Below, in pieces: positions 41,669 through 51,087 of a stretch of 60,905 nt of DNA (positions are counted from its first letter, which is position 1; every line of letters begins with the position of its first letter). The stretch covers positions 1 to 60,905 of the forward strand of contig DYBL01000014.1 in assembly GCA_019418625.1 (NCBI GenBank), read 5' to 3'. A program made the position numbers and the translations under genes. The DNA comes from Clostridiales bacterium (GTDB lineage Bacteria > Bacillota > Clostridia > Oscillospirales > Oscillospiraceae). Under the pieces are notes generated by a model. The model ran no database searches. It saw only the letters and a program-made list of their open reading frames with translations, and was not told the DNA's origin.

Positions 41669-42553
41669 ATGACTGGAAAAAAGCAGCGGATCACTCCGTA
41701 TTTCGTCATCACCGCCATCCTTCTGGTGCTGCTGGCCATCTTCTTCCTCTTCCCCCTTTACTGGATCGTCACCGGCTCCGTGAAGGAAAAGAGCGACATC
41801 ATCATCAAGGCGGGCGAATCCGTCAAGTGGATCCCCACCACCATCTCCTGGGACAACTTCGCCCGGCTGTTCAAGTCCCAGACCACCCTCTTCGGCATTG
41901 ACATGCCCATGGCCATCCGGTGGCTGTTCAACAGCGTGTTCATCTCCATCGTGGCCATGATCCTCACCTGCTTCAGCGCGTCTCTGGCCGGCTACGCGCT
42001 GGCGAAAAAGCGCTTCTGGGGCCGGGGCTTCATCTTCTCCCTGTTCGTGTGCGCCATGGCGCTGCCCAAGCAGGTCATCCTCATCCCGCTGCTGCGGGAG
42101 ATGTCCATCCTCCACCTGGTGGACACCACCTGGGGCTCCATCTTCGCGGTGGTCTTCCCTGTGGTGGGCTGGCCCTTCGGCGTGTTCCTCATGAAGCAGT
42201 TCTCCGAGGGCATCCCCTCCTCCTTGCTGGAAGCCGCCCGCATTGACGGCGCCGGCGAGGTGAAGACCTTCATGAACGTGGCACTGCCCATCATCCAGCC
42301 GGGCATCGGCGCACTGGCCATCTTCACCTTCATCAACGCCTGGAACGAATACCCCCTGCAGCTGATCATGCTCTCCAAAACGGAGGCCAAGACCATTGCG
42401 CTGGGTATTGCCGGACTTCAGAGTGAAATGTCCAACGACTTCGGCCTCATCATGGCCGGCGCCGCGCTGGCTGCCGTGCCCATCATCCTGGTGTTCCTGG
42501 CCTTCCAGAGATATTTCACCCAGGGCATCACCATGGGCGCCGTCAAGGGATAA
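41669..42553 (+). CDS. Carbohydrate ABC transporter permease (MalG/UgpE type)
   Basis: 294 residues with six membrane helices. The start AIFFLFPLYWIVTGSVKEKS is typical of the CUT1 second permease. The EAA loop reads EAARIDGAGEVKTFMNVALP (about residues 189-208). It forms the membrane channel with the preceding permease. AAGGAGG precedes the ATG. Confidence 0.92.
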   Translation: MTGKKQRITPYFVITAILLVLLAIFFLFPLYWIVTGSVKEKSDIIIKAGESVKWIPTTISWDNFARLFKSQTTLFGIDMPMAIRWLFNSVFISIVAMILTCFSASLAGYALAKKRFWGRGFIFSLFVCAMALPKQVILIPLLREMSILHLVDTTWGSIFAVVFPVVGWPFGVFLMKQFSEGIPSSLLEAARIDGAGEVKTFMNVALPIIQPGIGALAIFTFINAWNEYPLQLIMLSKTEAKTIALGIAGLQSEMSNDFGLIMAGAALAAVPIILVFLAFQRYFTQGITMGAVKG

Positions 42554-42565
42554 TCCGCTTTCTGA

Positions 42566-42593
42566 ACCCTCCGCCGAATATTCGGCGGAGGGT
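42566..42593 (+). terminator. Intra-operon palindrome before nanA
   Basis: A 28-bp perfect palindrome (arms 42566-42579 and 42580-42593), 12 bp after the permease stop; a short T-run (GGTTTTT) follows eight bases later. It is likely a partial terminator or mRNA processing/stability element between transporter and catabolic genes. Confidence 0.55.
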
Positions 42594-42658
42594 CCGCGGC
42601 GGTTTTTCACTGTTATTTTCCGCGCTTTCGCGCGTAAAGGAAAGGATCTGTACACACT

Positions 42659-43573
42659 ATGTTCGATATCAAAAAGTACCAGGGGATCTTCCCCGCCTTC
42701 TATGCCTGCTACGAGGATGACGGCTCCGTCAGCCCCCAGCGCACCCGTGCCCTGGCCAAATATCTGCTGGAAAAGGGCGTCAAGGGCCTGTACGTGGGCG
42801 GCTCTTCCGGCGAGTGCATCTATCAGAGCGTGGAAGAGCGCAAGGTGGTGCTGGAGAACGTCATGGCCGAGGTGGGCGGCAAGATGACCATCATCGCCCA
42901 CGTGGCCTGCAACAACACCGCCGACAGCCAGGAGTTGGCCCGTCACGCCGAGAGCCTGGGCGTGGACGCCATCGCCGCCATTCCCCCCATCTATTTCCAC
43001 CTGCCTCCCCACGGCATCGCCGGCTACTGGAACGACATCTCCGCCGCCGCGCCCAACACCGACTTCATCATCTACAACATCCCCCAGCTGGCGGGCGTTG
43101 CCTTGAGCATCCCTTTGCTGCGTGAGATGCGCAAGAACCCCCGGGTCATCGGCGTGAAGAACTCCTCCATGCCCACCCAGGACATCCAGATGTGGAAGGA
43201 CGAGGGTGGCGAGCAGTTCGTGGTCATGAACGGTCCCGACGAGCAGTTCGTCTCCGGCCTGGCCATGGGCGCCACCGGCGGCATCGGCGGCACCTACGCC
43301 GTGATGCCCGAGCTGTTCCAGAAGGTCTACGAGCTGTACCACGCCGGCCGGGTCACCGAGGCCGCCCAGGTGCAAAACGAGATCTGCCGCATCATCTACC
43401 GCATGTGCGAGGCCCACGGCAACCTGTATGCCGTCATGAAGGCCATCCTGAAAAAGCGCGGCGTGGAGATCGGCTCCGTCCGCAAGCCCCTGCCCGCGCT
43501 GATCGAGAGCGACATGGCCATTGTGGACGATGCCGCCGCCATGATCGACGCCGCTCTTGTGAAATTTAACTGA
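42659..43573 (+). CDS. nanA: N-acetylneuraminate lyase (DapA/NAL family)
   Basis: 304 residues, a TIM-barrel class I aldolase. NanA splits N-acetylneuraminate into ManNAc and pyruvate. The carboxylate-binding loop VGGSSGE (about 44-50), catalytic Tyr in IIYNIPQLAG (about 138) and Schiff-base Lys in VIGVKNSSM (about 166) are visible. Dihydrodipicolinate synthase shares the fold but normally has a GTTGE loop and lies with lysine genes. Here the nag genes directly follow, so NAL is preferred. Confidence 0.88.
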   Translation: MFDIKKYQGIFPAFYACYEDDGSVSPQRTRALAKYLLEKGVKGLYVGGSSGECIYQSVEERKVVLENVMAEVGGKMTIIAHVACNNTADSQELARHAESLGVDAIAAIPPIYFHLPPHGIAGYWNDISAAAPNTDFIIYNIPQLAGVALSIPLLREMRKNPRVIGVKNSSMPTQDIQMWKDEGGEQFVVMNGPDEQFVSGLAMGATGGIGGTYAVMPELFQKVYELYHAGRVTEAAQVQNEICRIIYRMCEAHGNLYAVMKAILKKRGVEIGSVRKPLPALIESDMAIVDDAAAMIDAALVKFN

Positions 43574-43615
43574 AATTTTTGTTGACAAAACCGCCGAAAG
43601 GAGAGAATATTAACC

Positions 43616-44368
43616 ATGAGGATTTATTTGGAGGCGGACTACGCCGCTATGAGCCGCCGTGCCGCCAACCTCATTGCCGCCGAGGTCATCCGCCGGCCCA
43701 ACTGCGTGCTGGGCCTGGCCACCGGCTCCACCCCCATCGGCACCTATGAAAATCTGATCGCGCGCAACCGCGCGGGGGATCTGAGCTTCCGTGAGGTCCG
43801 CACCGTCAATCTGGACGAGTACAAGGGCCTTGCTCCCACCCATGACCAGAGCTACCGCTATTTCATGCAGACCAATCTCTTCGACCACATCGACATCCTG
43901 CCTGAAAACACCAACGTGCCCGACGGCCTGGCTGCCGACGCGGACGCCGAGTGCGCCCGCTACGACGCGCTGGTGGCCTCCCTGGGCTACGCGGACCTCC
44001 AGCTGCTGGGTCTGGGCCGCAACGGCCATATCGGCTTCAACGAGCCCGATGACCACTTCACCAAGGAGACCCATGTGGTGGATCTGACCGACAGCACCAT
44101 CGACGCCAACGCCCGCTTCTTTGCTACCCGGGACGATGTGCCCCGTCAGGCTCTGACCATGGGCGTGGGCTGCATCATGGCCGCCCGCCGGGTGCTGCTG
44201 ATCGCCAGCGGCGCCGACAAGGCCGACGCGCTGTACAACGCCGTCTGCGGTCCCATCTCTCCCGACTGCCCGGCCTCCATCCTCCAGCTCCACGGCGACG
44301 TGGTGGTGGTCGGTGACGAGGCCGCCCTGCACCGCATCGTGGAAGCGGGGGTAAGCGTATGCAGATAA
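43616..44368 (+). CDS. nagB: Glucosamine-6-phosphate deaminase
   Basis: 250 residues. NagB converts glucosamine-6-phosphate to fructose-6-phosphate and ammonia. GLATGSTPIGTYENLI (phosphate loop), TVNLDEYKGL (catalytic Asp, about 67) and GLGRNGHIGFNEP (catalytic His/Glu loop, about 133-145) are clear. The length is close to the shorter Gram-positive NagB proteins, which lack the allosteric C-terminal extension of E. coli NagB. AAAGGAG precedes the ATG at a rather long 12-nt spacing. It overlaps nagA by 10 bp. Confidence 0.95.
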   Translation: MRIYLEADYAAMSRRAANLIAAEVIRRPNCVLGLATGSTPIGTYENLIARNRAGDLSFREVRTVNLDEYKGLAPTHDQSYRYFMQTNLFDHIDILPENTNVPDGLAADADAECARYDALVASLGYADLQLLGLGRNGHIGFNEPDDHFTKETHVVDLTDSTIDANARFFATRDDVPRQALTMGVGCIMAARRVLLIASGADKADALYNAVCGPISPDCPASILQLHGDVVVVGDEAALHRIVEAGVSVCR

Positions 44369-45492
44369 CCGGCGGAACCGTCTTTGACCTGGACCGGGGG
44401 TTCGCGGAGCGGGATCTGTATACCGACGGGGCGCACTTTACCGCCTCTCCCGCCGGCGGCCAGACGCTGGATGCCACCGGCTGCTATGTGATCCCCGGTC
44501 TGGTGGATGTACACTTCCACGGCTGCGTGGGCGAGGATTTCTCCGACGCCACCCCGGACGGGCTCCAGGCCATGGCCGACTATGAGCTCAGCCAGGGCGT
44601 CACTTATATCTGCCCCGCGGGCATGACGCTGCCGGAGGACCAACTGCGGCGCATCTGTGAAAATGCCGCTGCCCACCGGGCCAAGGCTACTTCCGGCGCT
44701 TACCTGGCCGGTCTCAATCTGGAGGGCCCCTTCCTGTGCGCCGCCAAAAAAGGCGCCCAGAACGGCGCTTTCCTCCACGATCCCGACGGTGACATGCTCC
44801 ACCGGCTCCAGCAGGCCGCAGGCGGCCTCGTGAAGCTGGTGACCGTGGCGCCCGAGCAGCCCGGCGCCCTGCCCTTTATCGCCTCCGCCCGCGCCGACGG
44901 CATCACCGTCTCCGTGGGCCACACCACGGCGGACTATGACACCGCCCTGGCCGCGTTCCAGGCAGGTGCACGGCAGGCCACGCACCTCTTCAATGCCATG
45001 CCGCCCTTTACCCATCGCGCCCCCGGCGTCATCGGCGCCGCGTTTGATACACCGGATGTCCGGGCAGAGCTCATCTGCGACGGCATCCACATCCACCCCA
45101 GTGTGGTACGCGCCACCTTCGCCCTGTTCGGGGCGGAGCGGGTGATCCTGGTTTCCGACTCCCTGCGGGCCACCGGCATGCCGGACGGGAAATACCCCTT
45201 CGGCGGCCAGGAGATCGTGGTGCACGGCAACCGGGCCACCATGGCAGACGACCCCAACACCCTGGCCGGCTCCGTCACCAGCTTGATGGGCTGCCTGCGC
45301 CAGGCCGTTTCCTTTGGTATCCCCCTGGCAGACGCTGTGCGCGCCGCCTCCTACAATCCCGCCTGCGCCATCGGCATCGACGATTACGCCGGCAGCCTGG
45401 ATGCAGGGAAGGAGGCCACCGCGGTGCTGCTGGATCAGCAGGACCTCACCATCCGGGCCATCGTGTTCCGGGGCACCCTGCTTGCGCAGTAA
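44359..45492 (+). CDS. nagA: N-acetylglucosamine-6-phosphate deacetylase
   Basis: 377 residues of the amidohydrolase superfamily. NagA removes acetate from GlcNAc-6-phosphate. VDVHFHGCVGED (HxH), LNLEGPFL (metal Glu, about 125), VGHTTADYDTALAAF (His about 187), ATHLFNAMPPFTHR (His about 208) and LVSDSL (catalytic Asp about 266) are in the expected order. It overlaps the nagB end by 10 bp, implying coupled translation. Confidence 0.95.
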   Translation: MQITGGTVFDLDRGFAERDLYTDGAHFTASPAGGQTLDATGCYVIPGLVDVHFHGCVGEDFSDATPDGLQAMADYELSQGVTYICPAGMTLPEDQLRRICENAAAHRAKATSGAYLAGLNLEGPFLCAAKKGAQNGAFLHDPDGDMLHRLQQAAGGLVKLVTVAPEQPGALPFIASARADGITVSVGHTTADYDTALAAFQAGARQATHLFNAMPPFTHRAPGVIGAAFDTPDVRAELICDGIHIHPSVVRATFALFGAERVILVSDSLRATGMPDGKYPFGGQEIVVHGNRATMADDPNTLAGSVTSLMGCLRQAVSFGIPLADAVRAASYNPACAIGIDDYAGSLDAGKEATAVLLDQQDLTIRAIVFRGTLLAQ

Positions 45493-45686
45493 TTCCCCAA
45501 ATTTTTCATTCAGGCGGCCGCCGCTACTCCATTTCAATAGCGTCCGGTCAGCCATAAAAAAGGAGGAGATTTCCATCCGCCTGGCCGGCGGTGCGGCAGT
45601 GTGGAGACCTGTCGTAATGCACCGGGAGTTTCGCTCTCCCGGCGTGAGGAAGCTTGTGCGGATGCACAGCTTTTACGGCCGTACAT

Positions 45687-46817
<1,131 letters not shown>

Positions 46818-46818
46818 A

Positions 46819-46860
46819 GAAAACGGACGGACCAGGCGATCGCCTGGTCCGTCCGTTTTC
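46819..46860. terminator. Bidirectional terminator between msmX-like gene and helicase
   Basis: A 42-bp perfect palindrome centred at 46839/46840, with A-run on one side and T-run on the other, lies between the two converging stop codons. Confidence 0.88.
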
Positions 46861-46864
46861 TGTT

Positions 46865-48022
46865 TTATTCCACCGTGGTCAGTTTTCCGTCCGGCCCGAA
46901 TTTCACCGGCGTGATCTCATTGCGGGTCTTCTGCGCGATGTCGTCGATGCGCATCTTGGATGGATAGTCCGCCACGAACGTCACCGCCACGCCCTGCCGC
47001 TTTGCCCGGCCCGTACGGCCGATGCGGTGGACATAGTCCTGGTTCTCGTCAGGCACGTCGCAGTTGAACACGATGTCCACATCGTCCACGTCGATGCCGC
47101 GGGCAGCCACGTCCGTGGAGACGAACACCCGGAGCTTGCCCTGGCGGAACAGGTCCATGACCTGCTCCCGGCGCTTCTGTGGGATGTCACCGTGGATGCA
47201 CTGGGCATCAATGCCCTCCATCTGCAGGAACTTCGTGATCCGCTCCGTGGAGCCTTTGGTGTTGCAGAAGGCCATGCAGCGGTCAAAGCCCGTCTCGTTC
47301 AGGATGCGGGCAATGGCGGTGGCCTTTTCATTCTGCGCCACTTCCATGCGGAACTGCTTGATATCCGGCTTGTTCTGCTCGTCCTCCCGGACGGTGACCT
47401 CCGCCGCGTCCCGCTGGTAGACCCAGGCGATGTCCATGACCTCCCGGGAGATGGTGGCGGAGAACAGTCCCAGGTTTTTCCGCTTGTTCATCCGGTCCAG
47501 CAGACGGGTCACGTCGTGGATAAAGCCCATGTCCAGCATCCGGTCCGCCTCGTCCAGCACCACGGTCTGGGCCGTCTCCACCCGGACGGTACGGCGCTTC
47601 ATGTGGTCGCTGAGGCGCCCCGGCGTGGCCACCACGATCTGGGGCCGCTTTTTCAGGCTGTCGATCTGCCGGCCGATGGGCTGGCCGCCGTACAGGCAGA
47701 CACTGCGCACGCCGGGCTTGTAGGCCGCGATATCCCGCAGCTCCCCGGTGATCTGGATGGCCAGTTCCCGGGTGGGCGCCAGGATGACCGCCTGGACGCT
47801 CTCATCCTCCGGGTCGATGTGCTCTACAATGGGGATGCCGTAAGCAAAGGTCTTGCCTGTTCCGGTAGGTGCCTTGGCGATCACATCCTGCCAGTCCATC
47901 ATGGGCGGGATGCAGCCAGCCTGGACCGGGGTGGAAACCTCGATCCCCCGCTGGGTGATGGCCCGCATAATTTCCGGCGACAGGTTCAGGCTGTCAAACC
48001 GGACGCCTTGTGTGTATTCCAT
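46865..48022 (-). CDS. DEAD-box RNA helicase
   Basis: 385 residues, a compact two-domain core with no long C-terminal extension. Motifs: Q-motif (FDSLNLSPEIMRAI...TPVQ), Walker A APTGTGKTFAY (about 53), LAPTRELAIQ, VATPGRL, VLDEADRMLDMGF (DEAD), FSATIS, and C-terminal STDVAARGIDVDDVDIVFN and HRIGRTGRAKRQG. It unwinds short RNA helices, in ribosome assembly or mRNA turnover; the exact paralogue is not identifiable. Start 48022 gives AGAGGA proper spacing. Confidence 0.93.
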   Translation of the reverse strand: MEYTQGVRFDSLNLSPEIMRAITQRGIEVSTPVQAGCIPPMMDWQDVIAKAPTGTGKTFAYGIPIVEHIDPEDESVQAVILAPTRELAIQITGELRDIAAYKPGVRSVCLYGGQPIGRQIDSLKKRPQIVVATPGRLSDHMKRRTVRVETAQTVVLDEADRMLDMGFIHDVTRLLDRMNKRKNLGLFSATISREVMDIAWVYQRDAAEVTVREDEQNKPDIKQFRMEVAQNEKATAIARILNETGFDRCMAFCNTKGSTERITKFLQMEGIDAQCIHGDIPQKRREQVMDLFRQGKLRVFVSTDVAARGIDVDDVDIVFNCDVPDENQDYVHRIGRTGRAKRQGVAVTFVADYPSKMRIDDIAQKTRNEITPVKFGPDGKLTTVE

Positions 48023-48082
48023 ATGCATTCCTCTTTTTCATTCATGCAGTGCAAAATGCACGCAAATATCCATAATAATGTT

Positions 48083-48111
48083 ATTATATCCGCAAAGTTT
48101 TGGCTTGTAAA
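48083..48111 (-). promoter_or_regulatory. Promoter of the DEAD-box helicase gene
   Basis: On the minus strand TTTACA (48106-48111), 17 bp, perfect TATAAT (48083-48088). The leader of about 55 nt includes a small hairpin GTGCATTTTGCAC. Confidence 0.75.
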
Positions 48112-48339
48112 GTGGGGGGCTGTAATTCCATTTCCATACAGGAAAAATGCGGAAAACGCACAAAACCACAAGACTCCTCATTTAATAGTAAATTTTTTGA
48201 CAATTCGCCAGTTTTTTCCTCTTTCCCAGTAAATTTATCGCCTAATTGTAGTAAAATTGTGTATTCTGTTACGGTTGATTCACAATTTTATGCTAAATTA
48301 TTTTTTAGAAAACAGCTCTGGAACTGGGGGGGATGAGAA
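48112..48339. other. AT-rich control region before the XRE gene
   Basis: No gene is seen. The stretch is far more AT-rich than its surroundings and repeats AGTAAATTT-like words (about 48187, 48226 and 48249). These could be operator half-sites for the adjacent XRE regulator. Several weak promoter-like matches exist and none stands out. Confidence 0.4.
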
Positions 48340-48555
48340 GTGAACGGAATGGATTATGTTCGCATTTTGCGGGATCTGCGGGAGGACGCTGACAAGACGC
48401 AGACGCAGATTGCGGAAGTTCTGGGGACTTCCCAAACGATGTATGCCCGGTATGAACGGGGCGCCAATGAGCTTCCGATCCACCATCTGATCACGCTGAG
48501 CAAGTATTACGGCGTCAGCACAGACTATCTGCTGGGTCTGAGCAAAGATCGCTGA
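48340..48555 (+). CDS. Small XRE-family helix-turn-helix regulator
   Basis: 71 residues, almost entirely one HTH_3 domain: KTQTQIAEVLGTSQTMYARY (helices 2-3) and ANELPIHHLITLSKYYGVST with a C-terminal DYLLGLSKDR. Such stand-alone domains bind operator DNA as dimers. Start is GTG 48340, seven bases after a G-run; an ATG at 48349 is the alternative. It is a single gene with its own terminator, next to the glycogen operon on the opposite strand. Target unknown. Confidence 0.85.
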   Translation: MNGMDYVRILRDLREDADKTQTQIAEVLGTSQTMYARYERGANELPIHHLITLSKYYGVSTDYLLGLSKDR

Positions 48556-48557
48556 AG

Positions 48558-48588
48558 CGGAGGGCAGGAAATGCCTGCCCTCCGTTTT
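48558..48588 (+). terminator. Terminator of the XRE gene
   Basis: CGGAGGGCAGG (48558-48568) pairs with CCTGCCCTCCG (48574-48584), followed by TTTT, two bases after the stop codon. Confidence 0.88.
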
Positions 48589-48603
48589 ATGTTACCCAAA
48601 AGG

Positions 48604-48640
48604 AACGGGCGGAGCATCAGCTCCGCCCGTTTTCTTTTTT
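48604..48640. terminator. Terminator at the end of the glycogen operon
   Basis: A 12-bp perfect stem AACGGGCGGAGC / GCTCCGCCCGTT, loop ATCA, lies 20 bp after the glgP stop. The T-run is stronger on the plus strand; on the minus strand CCTTTT follows. Confidence 0.75.
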
Positions 48641-48651
48641 GCATACTGTGG

Positions 48652-51078
48652 TTATTTATGCGGTACGTGCCAGATGTTGTCCGCGTACTCGGCCACGGCC
48701 CGGTCGGCGGCGAAAATGCCGCTGCGGGCGATGTTGTGCAGACTCATGCGGTTCCACTTCTTGGGATCGGCATAGGTCTCCACCATGCGGCGCTCCGCCT
48801 CCCGATAGGACTCGAAATCCGCCAGGAGCAGATACTCGTCGGCAGGGCTGCCGCCGGCGCCGAACAGCAGGCGCTGATAGAGATCATCATAGCTGACGCC
48901 GTCCCGGAAGCCGGTGCGCAGAGCGTCCAGGCAGCGGCGCAGGCGGTCATCCCGGCTGTAAAGCCGCTGGGGCACGTAGCCCTCCCGCTTGGTGCGCTCC
49001 ACCTCGTCGGCGTGGAGGCCGAAGAGGAACATGTTCTCGTCGCCCAGCACCTGGTGCATCTCCACATTGGCGCCGTCCAGGGTGCCCACGGTCAGCGCGC
49101 CGTTCATCATGAACTTCATGTTGCCGGTGCCGCTGGCCTCCTTGCCGGCAGTGGAGATCTGCTGGCTGACCTCGCTGGCGGGCATGAGCTTTTCCGCCAG
49201 GGACACCCGGTAGTTCTCCAGGAACACCACCTGCAGCTTATCCTTGCAGATGGGATCGTGGGCGATCTGGTCTGCCAGGGAGTTGATGAGGCGGATGATC
49301 CGCTTGGCCACCGCGTAGCCCGGCGCCGCCTTGGCGCCGAAGAGGAACGTGTGGGGCTGGGTGATGGCGTTGGGGTCATTCTGCAGATCCTGGTACAAAG
49401 AGATGATGTGCAGCACGTTCAGAAGCTGCCGCTTATACTCATGCAGGCGCTTGACCTGTACATCGAAGATGGCATTGGGGTCCAGCACCACGCCCTGGGT
49501 CTTTTTGGCGTAGGCCGCAAAGGACTCCTTATTGGCCTGCTTGATCTTGCCCAGACGCTCCAGCACCGCGGCGTCATCGGCGTAGTCATCCAGCTTTTTG
49601 AGCAGCTGGGGCTTGGTCAGATAGCCGTCCCCGCCGGTCAGCTCCTGTACCAGGCTGTCCAGACCGGGGTTGATCTCGCTGAGCCAGCGGCGGTGATCGA
49701 TGCCGTTGGTGACGTTCTGGAACTTCTGGGGCTCCATGCCGCAGGCATCCCGGAACACGTCCTTACGCAGGATCTCAGAGTGCAGGGCGCTGACGCCGTT
49801 GACCGCCATGCCGCCGGCGATGCAAAGGTTCGCCATGCGGACCTCGCCGCCCCAGACAATGGCCATGGTCTGGGTCTTGCCCATGTCGTGGTAGAAGTCC
49901 TCCACCTTCCGCTGCCAGCGGTTGGAGATCTCCACGATGATCTGCCAGATGCGGGGCAGCAGCTGCTGCACCAGGGTCTGGGGCCAGCGCTCCAGGGCCT
50001 CGGCCAGCACCGTATGGTTGGTGTAGGCCACGGAGTGGGTGGTGATATACCAGGCCTCATCCCAGTCCATACCCGCCTCATCGATGAAGATGCGCATCAG
50101 CTCCGGGATCACCAGGGCCGGGTGGGTATCGTTGATCTGGATGACGTTCTTCTCGTGGAAGTTGCGCAGCGTGCCGTAGGTGTCCAGGTGCTTGGTGGCA
50201 ATGGACTGCACGGTGGCGGAGACAAAGAAATACTGCTGCTTGAGCCGCAGGGACTTGCCTTCATAGTGATTGTCCTCGGGATAGAGCACCTTGGCGATGG
50301 TGGAGGCCATGGCCTCTTCCTCCGCCGCCTTCAGATACTCGCCCCGGGAGAACAAGGACATATCCACCGGCTTGGTGGACCGGGCGTCCCAGAGGCGCAG
50401 AGTGTTCACATGCTCGGTGCCGTAGCCGGCCACCACCATGTCGCAGGGAACAGCCAGCACCGTGGTGGCATTTTCATTGACGATGTGCAGGTGCCCGTCG
50501 TCCCAGAATTCCCGCAGGGTGCCGCCGAACTGGACCCGCTGGGCCTCTTCCGGCTTGGGCAGCAGCCAGGCCGCGCCCAGGTCCTTCCAGTTGTCCGGCA
50601 GCTCCACCTGCTGGCCCTCCACGATCTTCTGCTTGAAGATGCCCAGCTCATAGCAGATGGAATAGCCGGTGGCGGGAATATCCAGCGTGGTCATGGAGTC
50701 CAGATAGCAGGCGGCAAGGCGGCCCAGGCCGCCGTTGCCAAGACCCGCGTCCGGCTCCAGCTCAAAAATGTCCGCCGCCTTGAAGCCAAGCTCCTCCAGA
50801 GCTTCCTTCAACTGGGGGAGAACCTCCAGGTTATAGGCGTTTTTCATAAGGCTGCGGCCCATCAAAAACTCCAAAGACAGGTAATGGACCTGCTTCTTAT
50901 GTTCCCGGCGGGTCTCCTTATTGGTCTCCACGCCCCGGATGGCCATCACGTCCCGGAGCACCAGGGCGCTGGCCTTCATCATCTCCTGATTCGTAGCCTC
51001 CTCCGGCGTTTTGCCGAAGTTGAGCATGAGCTTGGCGGTCAGGGCGCTTTTCAGTGTTTGCTTCGTAAATGGTGTCAT
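48652..51078 (-). CDS. glgP: Glycogen phosphorylase
   Basis: 808 residues, full length. GlgP releases glucose-1-phosphate from glycogen. The PLP-lysine signature EASGTGNMKFMMNGALTVGT (about 640-660) with TLDGANVEM after it, the N-terminal HYLSLEFLMGRSL, LGNGGLGRLAACYLDS and TNHTVLAEALERWP segments are all in place. It is last in the operon, 9 bp after glgA, so synthesis and breakdown enzymes are co-transcribed. Confidence 0.96.
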   Translation of the reverse strand: MTPFTKQTLKSALTAKLMLNFGKTPEEATNQEMMKASALVLRDVMAIRGVETNKETRREHKKQVHYLSLEFLMGRSLMKNAYNLEVLPQLKEALEELGFKAADIFELEPDAGLGNGGLGRLAACYLDSMTTLDIPATGYSICYELGIFKQKIVEGQQVELPDNWKDLGAAWLLPKPEEAQRVQFGGTLREFWDDGHLHIVNENATTVLAVPCDMVVAGYGTEHVNTLRLWDARSTKPVDMSLFSRGEYLKAAEEEAMASTIAKVLYPEDNHYEGKSLRLKQQYFFVSATVQSIATKHLDTYGTLRNFHEKNVIQINDTHPALVIPELMRIFIDEAGMDWDEAWYITTHSVAYTNHTVLAEALERWPQTLVQQLLPRIWQIIVEISNRWQRKVEDFYHDMGKTQTMAIVWGGEVRMANLCIAGGMAVNGVSALHSEILRKDVFRDACGMEPQKFQNVTNGIDHRRWLSEINPGLDSLVQELTGGDGYLTKPQLLKKLDDYADDAAVLERLGKIKQANKESFAAYAKKTQGVVLDPNAIFDVQVKRLHEYKRQLLNVLHIISLYQDLQNDPNAITQPHTFLFGAKAAPGYAVAKRIIRLINSLADQIAHDPICKDKLQVVFLENYRVSLAEKLMPASEVSQQISTAGKEASGTGNMKFMMNGALTVGTLDGANVEMHQVLGDENMFLFGLHADEVERTKREGYVPQRLYSRDDRLRRCLDALRTGFRDGVSYDDLYQRLLFGAGGSPADEYLLLADFESYREAERRMVETYADPKKWNRMSLHNIARSGIFAADRAVAEYADNIWHVPHK

Positions 51079-51087
51079 GTGCCTTCC

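Noticed and set aside
43571..43611. An internal promoter before nagB (TTGACA at 43582)
   Set aside because: The -35 box is perfect, but the matching -10 (GAATAT or AATATT) is weak and overlaps the area between ribosome site and start, so it was not listed as a feature.
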